Positions 27,551-36,012 of a DNA stretch of 48,918 nt are shown one piece after another. Within the stretch, counting starts at the first letter, position 1. Every line of letters starts with the position of its first letter. Source of the DNA: Phycisphaerales bacterium (GTDB lineage: Bacteria; Planctomycetota; Phycisphaerae; Phycisphaerales; UBA1924). The stretch is from assembly GCA_020427635.1 (NCBI GenBank), contig JAGQOH010000022.1, forward strand, positions 1-48,918, read 5' to 3'. The notes under the pieces were generated by a model. The model made no database searches and was not told the DNA's origin. It was given only the letters and a program-made list of their open reading frames with translations. A program made the position numbers and the translations under genes.

Positions 27551-27628
27551 CCAATTGGGTCGGGTCTCTTCCCCCGTCGCCATGGGACAAGTGTGCCGCC
27601 AACCCAAGTTTCATTGCACTGGGAAAAG

Positions 27629-28396
27629 TTAGGTATTGGGGGCCGCGGCTTCGCGCATCAGGGCGATCATTTCCGCGACCGCCTCGCGCAGCCCCGTGAA
27701 GATCGCCCGGCTCACAATCGCGTGGCCAATGTGAAGCTCGGCAAGATCGGACAACGCCGCCACCGGCTGCACATTGTGATAGTTCAAGGCATGCCCCGCG
27801 TGGAAGCGCATGCGGCGCTCCACGATCGCCTGCCCCGCCGACCGCACACGTTCGAGTTCCCGCTGCACAGGTTTGTGGAGAAAGTCCCCGCCCGCGGCGG
27901 AAAATGCGTGGGCATATGGCCCCGTGTGCAACTCGCATGCGTCGCAGCCCAACTTGCTCGCGCCGGCCACCTGCTCGGGGTCTGGGTCGATGAACGCCGA
28001 GACGATCATGCCCAGATCCTTCAGCTGGGCCACGCCATCGGCAAGCTCATTCCGCAGAGCAACAACGTCAAGCCCGCCTTCCGTGGTGATCTCCATCCGT
28101 CGTTCGGGCACGAGCGTGCACATGTGCGGGCGCACGTTGCGGGCGATGCCGATTAACTCGCTCGTGGCGGCCATCTCGAGATTGAGCTTGACCCCCGCCG
28201 TGCGTTCGACCAGGTCCCGCAGACGCGTGACGTCATCGTCATTGATGTGCCGACGGTCTTCGCGGAGATGCACCGTGATGCAATGGGCGCCCCCCAGGAT
28301 GGCGTCGTGGGCGGCTCGCAGGGGATCCGGTTCCCCGCCGCGCCGCGCCTCGCGCACCGTGGCCACATGGTCGATGTTCACGCCGATCTGGATCAC
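27629..28396 (-). CDS. pdxJ: pyridoxine 5'-phosphate synthase
   Basis: A 255-residue PdxJ. It condenses 1-deoxyxylulose 5-phosphate with 3-amino-2-oxopropyl phosphate to give pyridoxine 5'-phosphate in the DXP-dependent vitamin B6 route. Conserved parts are GVNIDHVATVREAR, ITVHLREDRRHI, VTLVPER-like CTLVPERR, ELHTGPYAHAF and the His-containing HAGHALNYHNV. Start is GTG at 28396. It lies 20 bp downstream of a 2-hydroxyacid dehydrogenase on the same strand, a notable neighbour because PdxB of the same pathway belongs to that family. Confidence 0.95.
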   Translation of the reverse strand: MIQIGVNIDHVATVREARRGGEPDPLRAAHDAILGGAHCITVHLREDRRHINDDDVTRLRDLVERTAGVKLNLEMAATSELIGIARNVRPHMCTLVPERRMEITTEGGLDVVALRNELADGVAQLKDLGMIVSAFIDPDPEQVAGASKLGCDACELHTGPYAHAFSAAGGDFLHKPVQRELERVRSAGQAIVERRMRFHAGHALNYHNVQPVAALSDLAELHIGHAIVSRAIFTGLREAVAEMIALMREAAAPNT

Positions 28397-28416
28397 GCGG
28401 ACATTCTACAACTGGC

Positions 28417-29385
28417 CTAGTCCGGCGGCAGGCTCGCCGGGTGCTCCGGCGCTTCGCCCTGCAGCGCCCGCCAGACGTCCTTGACCACCCAGCTCATGGC
28501 GCGGTGCGCATCGCGCGTCGCGGCGCCGATGTGCGGCGTCAGCTTCGCGTTGGCCAGCCCCAGCAAGGGATGCCCCGGGGGCATCGGCTCGGGCTCATGC
28601 ACGTCGCAGTACGCCAGTGCCGAGGGATTCGCGGAGAGCCACGCGGCGAGGGCGTTCGCGTCGACGACAAAGCCCCGCGAGGCGTTGATGAACAGCGCGT
28701 CGGGCTTCATGCATGCAAACTCCGTCGCGCCAACGATGTGCCGATTACTCCTGCGCCCGTCCACATGAATCGACACGACATCCGCAGCGAAGACCGCCTC
28801 GCGCGCCACGGGCACTGCGCCGTTGCAGGTGCCTTGAGGGATCTGGAGCAAGTCGTGAAAGACGACATGCATACCAATCGCGTCCGCAACCCTTGCCAGA
28901 CGCTTCCCCACGCGCCCAAGCCCCAGAATGCCAAGTGTGAGCCCGTGAAGCTGCCGCGGTGCGATCAGGCCCTTGCGCAGCTGTTCCCAGGCATCGCGGG
29001 GCAGGGCCTGCGTCAGGTATTCACGCGGGCGAACGGCATCGAGCATGTACGCGAGCACCAGCTCCACCACCGCCTGCGTGTTCGCGTCTGGCGTATGCAC
29101 GACTTCGACGCCCCGCGCCCGACAGGCCGCGACGTCGATGTTGTCGAGACCAACACCCGCGCGTCCAATGACGCGCAGAGCTGATGCCCTCTCCAGGAGC
29201 GTTTGATCCACCTGCGTGTATGTTCGCACGACAAGCCCCTGTGCGCCAGGCAAGAGGGCTTCGAACGCAGGGTCATCAAGCCGCACGCGCCGCGCGTCGC
29301 AATGCTTCTCAAGCCACGCAAACGACTCGTTGTCAAGCGATTCAGTGACGAGCACAAGCGCGCGATCGGTTGTCGAATCTTGCAC
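28417..29385 (-). CDS. D-isomer 2-hydroxyacid dehydrogenase (SerA/PdxB-like)
   Basis: A 322-residue NAD-dependent dehydrogenase. It has the Rossmann motif GLGRVG (155-160) and the catalytic Arg (NASRG, R237), Glu (HEPEP, E264) and His (TPHIG, H285). It lacks the C-terminal ACT domain of long SerA enzymes. The likely reaction is 3-phosphoglycerate or 4-phosphoerythronate oxidation. Adjacency to pdxJ hints at a PdxB-like role, but sequence alone does not decide. The GTG start is 5 bp after the clpS stop, giving a clpS-dehydrogenase-pdxJ operon. Confidence 0.88.
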   Translation of the reverse strand: MQDSTTDRALVLVTESLDNESFAWLEKHCDARRVRLDDPAFEALLPGAQGLVVRTYTQVDQTLLERASALRVIGRAGVGLDNIDVAACRARGVEVVHTPDANTQAVVELVLAYMLDAVRPREYLTQALPRDAWEQLRKGLIAPRQLHGLTLGILGLGRVGKRLARVADAIGMHVVFHDLLQIPQGTCNGAVPVAREAVFAADVVSIHVDGRRSNRHIVGATEFACMKPDALFINASRGFVVDANALAAWLSANPSALAYCDVHEPEPMPPGHPLLGLANAKLTPHIGAATRDAHRAMSWVVKDVWRALQGEAPEHPASLPPD

Positions 29386-29390
29386 GGCGG

Positions 29391-29747
29391 CTATTCGTCG
29401 TCGCCGTCATCTGCCGGGCGCAGGACGGCGCGCATCGGGCCACTGGAATCTTCGCCCATCAGCGGATCGGCGCCGAACCCGTGAACTTGCTCAAGCTTGA
29501 GTTCGGCGACTTCTCGGTGGCTCGTGAAGATGATCGCCGAGCCACGCTTATCCACCGTGCGTGCAAGCTCAAAGGCATGCTCAACACTGTGCCCGAAGAG
29601 CACGCGCAGCATGATGATCACATACTCATAGGTGTGCGTGTCGGAATCGAGCAGCACAAGATGCCACTTGGGCGCCTTGCGCCGCTTGGGACGTCCCCGC
29701 AATGCGGGGCGCACCTGCACCTTGACTTCGCGCTCGACGACTTCCAT
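29391..29747 (-). CDS. clpS: ClpS-family ATP-dependent Clp protease adaptor (variant pocket)
   Basis: A 118-residue protein with a basic N-terminal tail and the ClpS fold: WHLVLLDSDTHTYEYVIIML, then FGHSVEHAFELARTVDKRG and REVAELKLEQV. ClpS delivers N-degron substrates to ClpA/ClpC. The pocket differs from E. coli: VNDD is LDSD (residues 33-36), and the position of His66, which contacts the substrate alpha-amino group, is Asp66. Specificity may thus differ. The C-terminus carries an extra acidic tail of about 15 residues (DDGDDE). The ATG at 29747 begins the basic tail. It is the first gene of the dehydrogenase-pdxJ run. Confidence 0.85.
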   Translation of the reverse strand: MEVVEREVKVQVRPALRGRPKRRKAPKWHLVLLDSDTHTYEYVIIMLRVLFGHSVEHAFELARTVDKRGSAIIFTSHREVAELKLEQVHGFGADPLMGEDSSGPMRAVLRPADDGDDE

Positions 29748-29833
29748 GCAGGGAGCAGTGTACCGCGCATCGACGGACTGTCCAGCCCCTGCGCCGGGCT
29801 GTCCACACGCTGTTTGCAAGTCCGTTTTGCCCG

Positions 29834-29862
29834 TTGACAGGACGCATCACTTCGCTCATCCT
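29834..29862 (+). promoter_or_regulatory. possible promoter of the HU-type gene
   Basis: A consensus -35 TTGACA at 29834-29839 with a 17-bp spacer to CATCCT (29857-29862), a weak -10. It is 47 bp upstream of the HU start in the divergent clpS/HU region. Confidence 0.35.
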
Positions 29863-29909
29863 GAGGCGTTCCGGCGCACCGCCAGGCGCGCCGCCTTGGA
29901 GAGGACAAC

Positions 29910-30347
29910 ATGGCAAAGAAGAGTATCGAGAAGATCAACAAGGCCGAACTCATCGCCCTTGTCACACAACGCTCCACACTCTCCAAGACACAGGTCACCG
30001 AAATCTACGAACTCATCGTTGATGAGATGGGACGAGGCCTTGCAGAGGGCAAGCCCGTCGGGCTCTCAAACTTTGGCGTATTGCGCCCCGTCGTGCGCAA
30101 GGCGCGCACCGGCACCTCGCCCTCGACCGGTGAGCGCATCACGATTCACGAGTCGCACACCGTGTCATTCAAGCCCTCGCCAAACCTCCGCAAGCGTCTG
30201 AAGGCCACTGCGCACGCATCGCCGGCGGCGCCAAAACGCGCTCCAGGCATCAAAGCGCCCGCGAAGAGGCCACCCGCCGGCTCCGACCCCGCGATCGAGA
30301 AAGTGCAGGCGAAGCAGGCGCGCGACGACAAGCGCTCCGGCGCCTGA
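29910..30347 (+). CDS. HU-family DNA-binding protein with extended basic tail
   Basis: A 145-residue nucleoid protein. The HU/IHF core covers residues 1-95: NKAELIALV, LAEGKPVGLSNFGVL, RKARTGTSPSTGERI with the DNA-intercalating arm, then VSFKPSPNLRKRL. A Lys/Pro/Ala-rich tail of about 50 residues follows (APKRAPGIKAPAKRPPAG), which is absent in E. coli HU but seen in HU variants of several phyla. A GGAGAGGA RBS lies just upstream. It is convergent with trpE and divergent from clpS. Confidence 0.92.
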   Translation: MAKKSIEKINKAELIALVTQRSTLSKTQVTEIYELIVDEMGRGLAEGKPVGLSNFGVLRPVVRKARTGTSPSTGERITIHESHTVSFKPSPNLRKRLKATAHASPAAPKRAPGIKAPAKRPPAGSDPAIEKVQAKQARDDKRSGA

Positions 30348-30369
30348 GCCGCCCTTACTTGCACCGTCT

Positions 30370-32028
30370 TCAATCGGACCCGCCGCGCAGCGCGCGCTCG
30401 GCAACATCAATCGCGCGCACCAGTGCCGCCGCCTTGTTCACCGTCTCCTGGTATTCGGCATCAGGCTCGGAGTCATAGACGATCCCCCCAGCCGCCTGGC
30501 AGTGATAGATCCACTGGTCGCCCGCCTGCTGTTTCACCGGGACCACCATGGTCCGCAGCGCCAAGGCGATGTCCATCTGCCCATCGAGGCCAACATACCC
30601 GAGCCCGCCGCCGTAGGGCCCGCGCTTCACAGGCTCCAGCTCGTCGATGATTTGCATCGCTCGCACCTTCGGCGCTCCGGAAATGGTGCCCACAGGCAAC
30701 GCCGCCCGCAGCGCGTCCCACGCGTCGAGCCCATCGCGTAGCGTCCCGGTCACCGTTGATGAGATGTGCATGACATGGCTGTAACGCTCGATTTCCATCA
30801 GCGCTGCGAGTTCTACCGAACCTTCACATGCCACCCTGCCCACGTCATTCCGCCCCAGGTCGACCAGCATGACGTGCTCCGCCCGTTCCTTGTGATCCGC
30901 CAGCAGCTCGCGCTCGAGCGCCGCGTCCTCCGCAGCATCGCGTCCGCGCCGGCGCGTGCCCGCCAAGGGGCGATTCGTCACGATCATCGCGCCGCTGGCA
31001 TCCCGCTTTGCCCGGCACAGAATCTCCGGGCTCGACGCAATCAGAATGCACCCCTCCGCCTGCATGTAGACCATGTAGGGGCTCGGATTCACTACGCGCA
31101 GCGCCCGATACACATCAAAGGGGTCGGCTCCGCTCTTGCGCTCGAAACGCTGGCCGAGCACCACTTGGAAGATGTCGCCCGCGCAGATGTACTCCTTCGC
31201 TCTTGCGACCATCGCCGCATGCTCTGGCTTGGTCATCGTGCTCGTGACCTGTGCCATCGGATCGTGAGGGCCCTCCGAAAGCACCGCCGTGGTCATCGGC
31301 TCAGTGTGCGCACGCAGCATGTCGACCATGCCATCAATGCGCTCCTTCGCAAGGTCATACGCCGTGCGCAGCTCCTGGTCGCTCGCGTTTGCGGGCGTCA
31401 ACGCCTGCTGTATGACATACACCACACCCTTTGCGTGATCGAACACGATCGAGCCGCCATAGAACGCCATGTGCAAGTCCGGCAGCGCACGATCATCCTC
31501 TGGCGCCGCGCTGAAAGGCAGCTTGTTGGGTTCGACATAGCGCACCGTGTCGTAGCCCGCAAAGCCCACCCAGCCCCCAAGAAAGCAACCGGGCATGCCG
31601 AAGCGCGCCGCCGTCTCGTCAGGCTCCACCATCGTCAAGCTCTTAGAGATGGTGCGCACCGTGCTCAGTGGATCGCTGCCGGATCGTGAAGACTTCACGC
31701 GCACCGCGCCGAGGTCGCCGCGCACTTCCGTGCCCTCGCCGCGCGCAATCACATGCAGCATCGGGTGAGCCCCAAGGATCGAATAGCGCCCCTGGCGCTC
31801 ACCACCTTCGACGGATTCCAAGAGAAAGCTCGGCGCCGTGCGCTCATCGGGCGCGACCAGTCGCCGATATGCAACCACTGGCGTCAGCTGATCGCCCAGC
31901 AAGCGCACGCCAAGGGGCACCGCAAGCGCATGAACATCCTTGCCGCCCTGCGCGCGCCGCGCAAGCGCCTCAAACTGCTCGAAAGTCAACGACAACCCGT
32001 CCATCGTGCGCGAAGGATACCCGCTCAC
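30370..32028 (-). CDS. trpE: anthranilate synthase component I
   Basis: A 552-residue chorismate-utilising enzyme that makes anthranilate with a glutamine amidotransferase partner (TrpG, not in the window). Key blocks are FLLESVEGGERQGRYS, GDIFQVVLGQRF, LAGTRRRG, LVDLGRNDVGRV and TISGAPKVRAMQ, ending with YHCQAAGGIVYDSEP. The LLES-type N-terminal motif indicates a tryptophan-sensitive feedback site, as in TrpE. The GTG at 32028 makes a GTGA overlap with the upstream glycosyltransferase stop; an ATG eight codons later is the alternative. It converges with the HU gene. Confidence 0.94.
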   Translation of the reverse strand: MSGYPSRTMDGLSLTFEQFEALARRAQGGKDVHALAVPLGVRLLGDQLTPVVAYRRLVAPDERTAPSFLLESVEGGERQGRYSILGAHPMLHVIARGEGTEVRGDLGAVRVKSSRSGSDPLSTVRTISKSLTMVEPDETAARFGMPGCFLGGWVGFAGYDTVRYVEPNKLPFSAAPEDDRALPDLHMAFYGGSIVFDHAKGVVYVIQQALTPANASDQELRTAYDLAKERIDGMVDMLRAHTEPMTTAVLSEGPHDPMAQVTSTMTKPEHAAMVARAKEYICAGDIFQVVLGQRFERKSGADPFDVYRALRVVNPSPYMVYMQAEGCILIASSPEILCRAKRDASGAMIVTNRPLAGTRRRGRDAAEDAALERELLADHKERAEHVMLVDLGRNDVGRVACEGSVELAALMEIERYSHVMHISSTVTGTLRDGLDAWDALRAALPVGTISGAPKVRAMQIIDELEPVKRGPYGGGLGYVGLDGQMDIALALRTMVVPVKQQAGDQWIYHCQAAGGIVYDSEPDAEYQETVNKAAALVRAIDVAERALRGGSD

Positions 32029-33614
32029 TGCTTGGGGGCGCTGCCAAACTCGAACTGCCCCGTCCAGTCCGAGCCGAGCCGTACCAGGCTCAGTGTGTCA
32101 AAGTGGCCCAGTAGCACATCGCCGGCACGCGGGCGGTAACGCTCGGAGGGCTTGGCGAGGTTGTAGAAGAACATGAGGTCGCCCGCCTTGGGCTGCCCTC
32201 CCCAAGGCGTTTCTGGCGAGAGCGCTGCGGAGGGATACACCCCGCGCTGGATGTAGATGTGGGCGCAGGTCCGCCGAGCATCCGGCGCGTGCCAAAGCGT
32301 GGGCCACGTCGCAGTTCCAACAAGCGCACCTGGCTCGCCCAGCACGTCGCGCCGATAGCTGTCCAGATACTGCAGCAGTTCCTCGCGCCCCGCGGGCGGA
32401 GGCGCATGCACCCTGACCCCTGCAATCGCCAGGCCCAGGCCAACAACGAGGACACCGATCGGCACGACATACGGCGTCAGGCGCGCCGCGCGCGCCAGTT
32501 TCCATCCCGCTACCTGCGCGCCCACGTCTGCAATCGACAGCCTTGGTGTCCAGCGGACGATCCACGCACTGACCAGCAGCGCCAATGACGGATACACCGG
32601 CGCGAGATAGCGCATCCGCTTGTCAGAAAACACGCTCAGGGCAATGAGCCACGTCCCCGCGTTCAGCAGTGCAAGCCAGTCGGCCCGCTTGTCGCCCGTG
32701 ACCGAGCGCCGTCGAATGATCAGCACGCCAAGCGCCAGCACGAGCGGCACGATCCACGGCACATACGATCGGCACAGCATCCAGAGGGGCTGCCACGCCG
32801 CGCCCCCTTCGCCCGTCTCGCCCATCGCCCGATCGAGCGACTGCGTGCCGAAGATCCCTCGGATGAACGTGTCCGGATAGCGCAAGTGCATCGCGATGTG
32901 CCATGGTGCCGCGACAGCAATCGCCACCAACACGCCGGCCAAGAGTGGCAGCACGAGTCGTCGCTGGCGAATCACAAGCGCCCAGGCGATCGCAATCGGA
33001 AAGAACAGCAGCCCCAGGATCGGCTTGGTCAGGAGCGCCAGCCCGATCGGAACGCCGCTCCAGACTGCAATCCAAGGATTCCGCGGCTCACCTCGCCGCA
33101 CCCCCGCCGCGCGCACGAGTGGCCACAGCGCCGCCGTCAGCATCAGCAGCACGACCATGTCTAGCGACACCGCGCGCGTGTATCGAAACACCTCATGCGT
33201 CAGCGCCACCACCAGCGCCGCCCCGAGAGCCATGCGCCGGCTCACCAGTTCCTTCATCACAAAAAACGTGAAGAGGCAGGTCAGCATGACCACGACCAGC
33301 ACATGCACGCGCGTGGCCCACATCGGTGGCGGAAACAACTGCGGGTTTGCCAGCTTCAGCGCCGGTGCTTGCAGCCAGAACGCCAGGGGCGGCTTGTTGT
33401 GATAGGGATTGTTGCCCAGCATCGGTTCGATGAAATCGCCCGACTGCAGCATGCGCAGCGTCACTGCGGTGTAGATGTGCGAATCGGTGCGCAGGTCGCC
33501 CTGGTTGTACCCGGGCAACGACAGTCCAAGCACGATGAGCATTGGCGCCAGGGCCCAATACAGCCGCATCAACCGCTTTGGCACGCGCGCCCGTTTCACC
33601 AACGGATCGTACAC
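32025..33614 (-). CDS. GT39/ArnT-like membrane glycosyltransferase
   Basis: A 529-residue polytopic protein with about ten hydrophobic segments and a C-terminal soluble domain of about 130 residues. The N-terminal region YNQGDLRTDSHIYT and NNPYHNKPPLAFWLQAPAL resembles the first periplasmic loops of dolichyl/undecaprenyl-phosphate-sugar glycosyltransferases (PMT/ArnT), although the usual acidic DE pair reads TDSH. It probably transfers a sugar from a polyprenyl-phosphate donor to lipid A, protein or glycan. The GTG start at 33614 is uncertain; an ATG 15 codons later is possible. Its stop overlaps the trpE start, which is unusual for unrelated pathways. Confidence 0.85.
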   Translation of the reverse strand: MYDPLVKRARVPKRLMRLYWALAPMLIVLGLSLPGYNQGDLRTDSHIYTAVTLRMLQSGDFIEPMLGNNPYHNKPPLAFWLQAPALKLANPQLFPPPMWATRVHVLVVVMLTCLFTFFVMKELVSRRMALGAALVVALTHEVFRYTRAVSLDMVVLLMLTAALWPLVRAAGVRRGEPRNPWIAVWSGVPIGLALLTKPILGLLFFPIAIAWALVIRQRRLVLPLLAGVLVAIAVAAPWHIAMHLRYPDTFIRGIFGTQSLDRAMGETGEGGAAWQPLWMLCRSYVPWIVPLVLALGVLIIRRRSVTGDKRADWLALLNAGTWLIALSVFSDKRMRYLAPVYPSLALLVSAWIVRWTPRLSIADVGAQVAGWKLARAARLTPYVVPIGVLVVGLGLAIAGVRVHAPPPAGREELLQYLDSYRRDVLGEPGALVGTATWPTLWHAPDARRTCAHIYIQRGVYPSAALSPETPWGGQPKAGDLMFFYNLAKPSERYRPRAGDVLLGHFDTLSLVRLGSDWTGQFEFGSAPKQ

Positions 33615-33659
33615 GCTGGTTTGGCTGCCTTGGGGGGCGAGGTGCCGTACCCTTCTCCC

Positions 33660-34391
33660 ATGCCTCGCCGACTCACACCCGAACGCATGGATGCACCGGA
33701 CGTGCCGCGCGACGAACTGGATGGAGCTCTTACCTTCCTTCGTCAGGTCAACGCGCGCCTGGGAGGCTCCGCACTGCTGCTGCGTTCATTGAGCCGCTGG
33801 TCCCGCAACTGGCCAACTGACCGGCCCGTGACCCTGCTCGACATCGCAACGGGTTCCGCGGACATCCCGGTGGCTGCGCGGCGGTGGGCGATCGCCAAGG
33901 GCTTCGACCTCCGCGTGACCGGCATCGACGCACACGAAACGACGCTCACGCTCGCGCGCGAGCATGTGCAGCACGAACTGGGTCGCGACACCGATGCGAT
34001 CACCCTGCATCGGGCGGACGCGCGCCAGCTGATCGAGGTGTTCGGGCCACAGTCGTTTGATTACGTCCACGCCGGTCTCTTCCTCCATCATCTGCCCGAT
34101 ATCGAAGTGCTCACCGTGCTACGCATCATGGAGCGCCTCGCGCGCCGCGGCATCATTTGGAGCGACTTGTGGCGTTCGCCGTTCACTGCGCTGGGCGTGC
34201 GCCTCGTATCCATGCGAGCGCCGGACATCGTCAAGCACGATGGGCGCGTGAGTGTGCAGGCCGGGTTTACGTTGAAGGAAGTGCGCGACATCCGTCAGCG
34301 GCTTTCATTGTCATGGTGCGCGCTCCGTTGCCACCCGACCGTTGGTCGCTTCACGCTGGCGGGACAGCGCCAGGGAGCATGGAAGCTATGA
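33660..34391 (+). CDS. class I SAM-dependent methyltransferase
   Basis: A 243-residue methyltransferase. Motif I is LLDIATGSADIP (about residue 60), with an acidic GIDAHETTL that binds the SAM ribose, HRADARQL and FDYVHAGLFLHHLPD. The UbiE-like pattern and the SDLWRSP segment fit methyltransferases that act on polyketide or quinone-type products. The stop overlaps the next gene start (ATGA), so the two are probably translated together. The start is 45 bp from the divergent glycosyltransferase. Confidence 0.87.
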   Translation: MPRRLTPERMDAPDVPRDELDGALTFLRQVNARLGGSALLLRSLSRWSRNWPTDRPVTLLDIATGSADIPVAARRWAIAKGFDLRVTGIDAHETTLTLAREHVQHELGRDTDAITLHRADARQLIEVFGPQSFDYVHAGLFLHHLPDIEVLTVLRIMERLARRGIIWSDLWRSPFTALGVRLVSMRAPDIVKHDGRVSVQAGFTLKEVRDIRQRLSLSWCALRCHPTVGRFTLAGQRQGAWKL

Positions 34392-35518
34392 CTGAGGGCC
34401 AGCGCAGCGCAATCATCATCGGCGCCGGGCCCGCGGGGTGCTCGGCAGCGATTCACCTCGCGCGAGCCAATTGGGACGTAACGCTCATCGAGGCAAAGCC
34501 ATTCCCACGCGGGAAAGTCTGCGGCGAATTCATTTCGCCCGCGGCGACAACCTATCTCGAAGCACTGCTGCCGCCCGATGACTTACTTCGCGCCGGGGCG
34601 AGGCAGGTGGGCAGCTTCGTGCTGGAGCGCGGCCGCCGCGCGATCACCTGGCCCATGCCGGCGCCCGCGTGGGTACTGTCGCGCCGCACGCTCGACACAC
34701 TGCTCGTCGAACGCGCCGCCGACGCCGGTGCGAATGTCCTGCAGCCGGTGGTTGTGTCGCGCTCGGAATGCACCACAGATCATGCGCATGTGACATTGCG
34801 CGATGGGCGCACGCTCGCCGCCGACATCGTGATTCACGCCGACGGACGCGGCCGCTTTGATGGTCCATCCGCGCGCCTCACCCCCATGCGCCCCGGCGTC
34901 GTAGGCCTCAAGTGCCACCTCCGCCTACCGAGTTCACACGCGACAAGCGCCATCCATATCCGCTCTGTTCGGGGTGCATACGTGGGCCTTGTGGCGATCG
35001 AAGATGGCCTGGCCACGCTCGCCATGACCGTCCGCACTGCCCTCGTGCAGCGGCTTGCACAGGATCACGATGCGCTGCTCGCATCGCTCTGGCCAGCCTA
35101 CGACCCCGCATGGCGCGCGACCAACTGGCTTAGCTCAGGCATCGCCTCGAGTAGCTACATCTCGCCATCTCACATGCGTAGCTTCCGCGTGGGCAACGCC
35201 GCCGCAGCGGTTGAACCGGTGGGGGGCGAAGGCATTGGCTTGGCGCTCTGGTCTGGCGCAACACTGGCTGCGTTGCTCGCGCGCGGCGTGGAGCTGGCGA
35301 CTGTGCAGCACAGTTTCGCCGCACTCTACCGCACGCGCTTGCGCTTCCGTCGCCCGGCGTGCAGATCAGCCGCCTTCGTGCTCGAGCGACCCGCACTGAT
35401 GGCGATGCTCTGGCCCGCACTCACACTTGCGCCGACGCGACATGTCCTCATCGCGCCCTGGTATGCAATGACCGGAAAGGGTGACACCGCACGCCGATCA
35501 AAGGCTTGCGCAACATAG
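34388..35518 (+). CDS. FAD-dependent oxidoreductase (geranylgeranyl-reductase-like)
   Basis: A 376-residue flavoprotein. The dinucleotide motif is IIGAGPAGCSAAIHLARANW, followed by EAKPFPRGKVCGEFISPAA, a typical FAD-contacting stretch in geranylgeranyl reductase and bacteriochlorophyll-related oxidoreductases. The second FAD motif is RVGNAAAAVEPVGGEGIGLA. It probably reduces or hydroxylates a lipidic or aromatic substrate. It is coupled to the methyltransferase through ATGA. In other bacteria this pair accompanies type III polyketide synthases, none of which is in the window. An ATG nine bases earlier is an alternative start. Confidence 0.87.
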   Translation: MTEGQRSAIIIGAGPAGCSAAIHLARANWDVTLIEAKPFPRGKVCGEFISPAATTYLEALLPPDDLLRAGARQVGSFVLERGRRAITWPMPAPAWVLSRRTLDTLLVERAADAGANVLQPVVVSRSECTTDHAHVTLRDGRTLAADIVIHADGRGRFDGPSARLTPMRPGVVGLKCHLRLPSSHATSAIHIRSVRGAYVGLVAIEDGLATLAMTVRTALVQRLAQDHDALLASLWPAYDPAWRATNWLSSGIASSSYISPSHMRSFRVGNAAAAVEPVGGEGIGLALWSGATLAALLARGVELATVQHSFAALYRTRLRFRRPACRSAAFVLERPALMAMLWPALTLAPTRHVLIAPWYAMTGKGDTARRSKACAT

Positions 35519-35531
35519 AGCGACGTGGCGG

Positions 35532-35891
35532 CTACCTGCTGCTGGCCCCGGCATCAATCTGCAGCGATGCGATCGCCGTCGCCTTGTCCGATGCAAACTC
35601 GAAGACCTTGTCGAGTCCAGTCAGCAGCATGACCGACCACACCTGATCGCTCATCCCCGCGAGCTTGAGCTTCGTGCGCCCCTCCGCCGCGAGCTTGCGC
35701 AACCGAAGCAGCTGCGCAATGTTCGACGAGTTGAGATAGGTCACCTCGGCAAAGTTCAGCACGACATTAGGCGACTTGCCTTCGTCCTTCGCCGCCGCCA
35801 GTTTGGTGCCAGCGTTTGCCAGTTCTTCCGACAGCGCAGGTTCGTCGCGCAAGTCGCACACCACGATCGAGTCAGACCAATCCGTCGCCAT
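35532..35891 (-). CDS. STAS-domain anti-sigma-factor-antagonist-like protein
   Basis: A 119-residue STAS protein related to SpoIIAA/RsbV. The conserved NFAEVTYLNSSNIAQLLRLR carries a Ser pair at the position phosphorylated in anti-anti-sigma factors (YLNSS). The fold end KLKLAGMSDQVWSVMLLTGL is regular. It may release a sigma factor or other partner when unphosphorylated. No RsbW-like kinase or sigma factor is adjacent. AAGGAGG lies 6 bases before the ATG. It lies downstream of greA on the same strand. Confidence 0.9.
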   Translation of the reverse strand: MATDWSDSIVVCDLRDEPALSEELANAGTKLAAAKDEGKSPNVVLNFAEVTYLNSSNIAQLLRLRKLAAEGRTKLKLAGMSDQVWSVMLLTGLDKVFEFASDKATAIASLQIDAGASSR

Positions 35892-36012
35892 GGTGGGCCT
35901 CCTTGAAGCGTCGCCCTTGGGCCAGGTGCAAGTGCAGTGTACCGGTTGCCCTTATCGGCCCGGCCGGTCGCTCACTTCACTGGACCGCCGCTTGGGCCGT
36001 CAATCGGGCTCG

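Noticed and set aside
27482..27553. tRNA-like element ending in CCA between pdxJ and the hypothetical gene
   Set aside because: The acceptor-like arms pair, but no T-arm lies next to the 3' arm and no anticodon arm can be placed, so it is an inverted repeat only.
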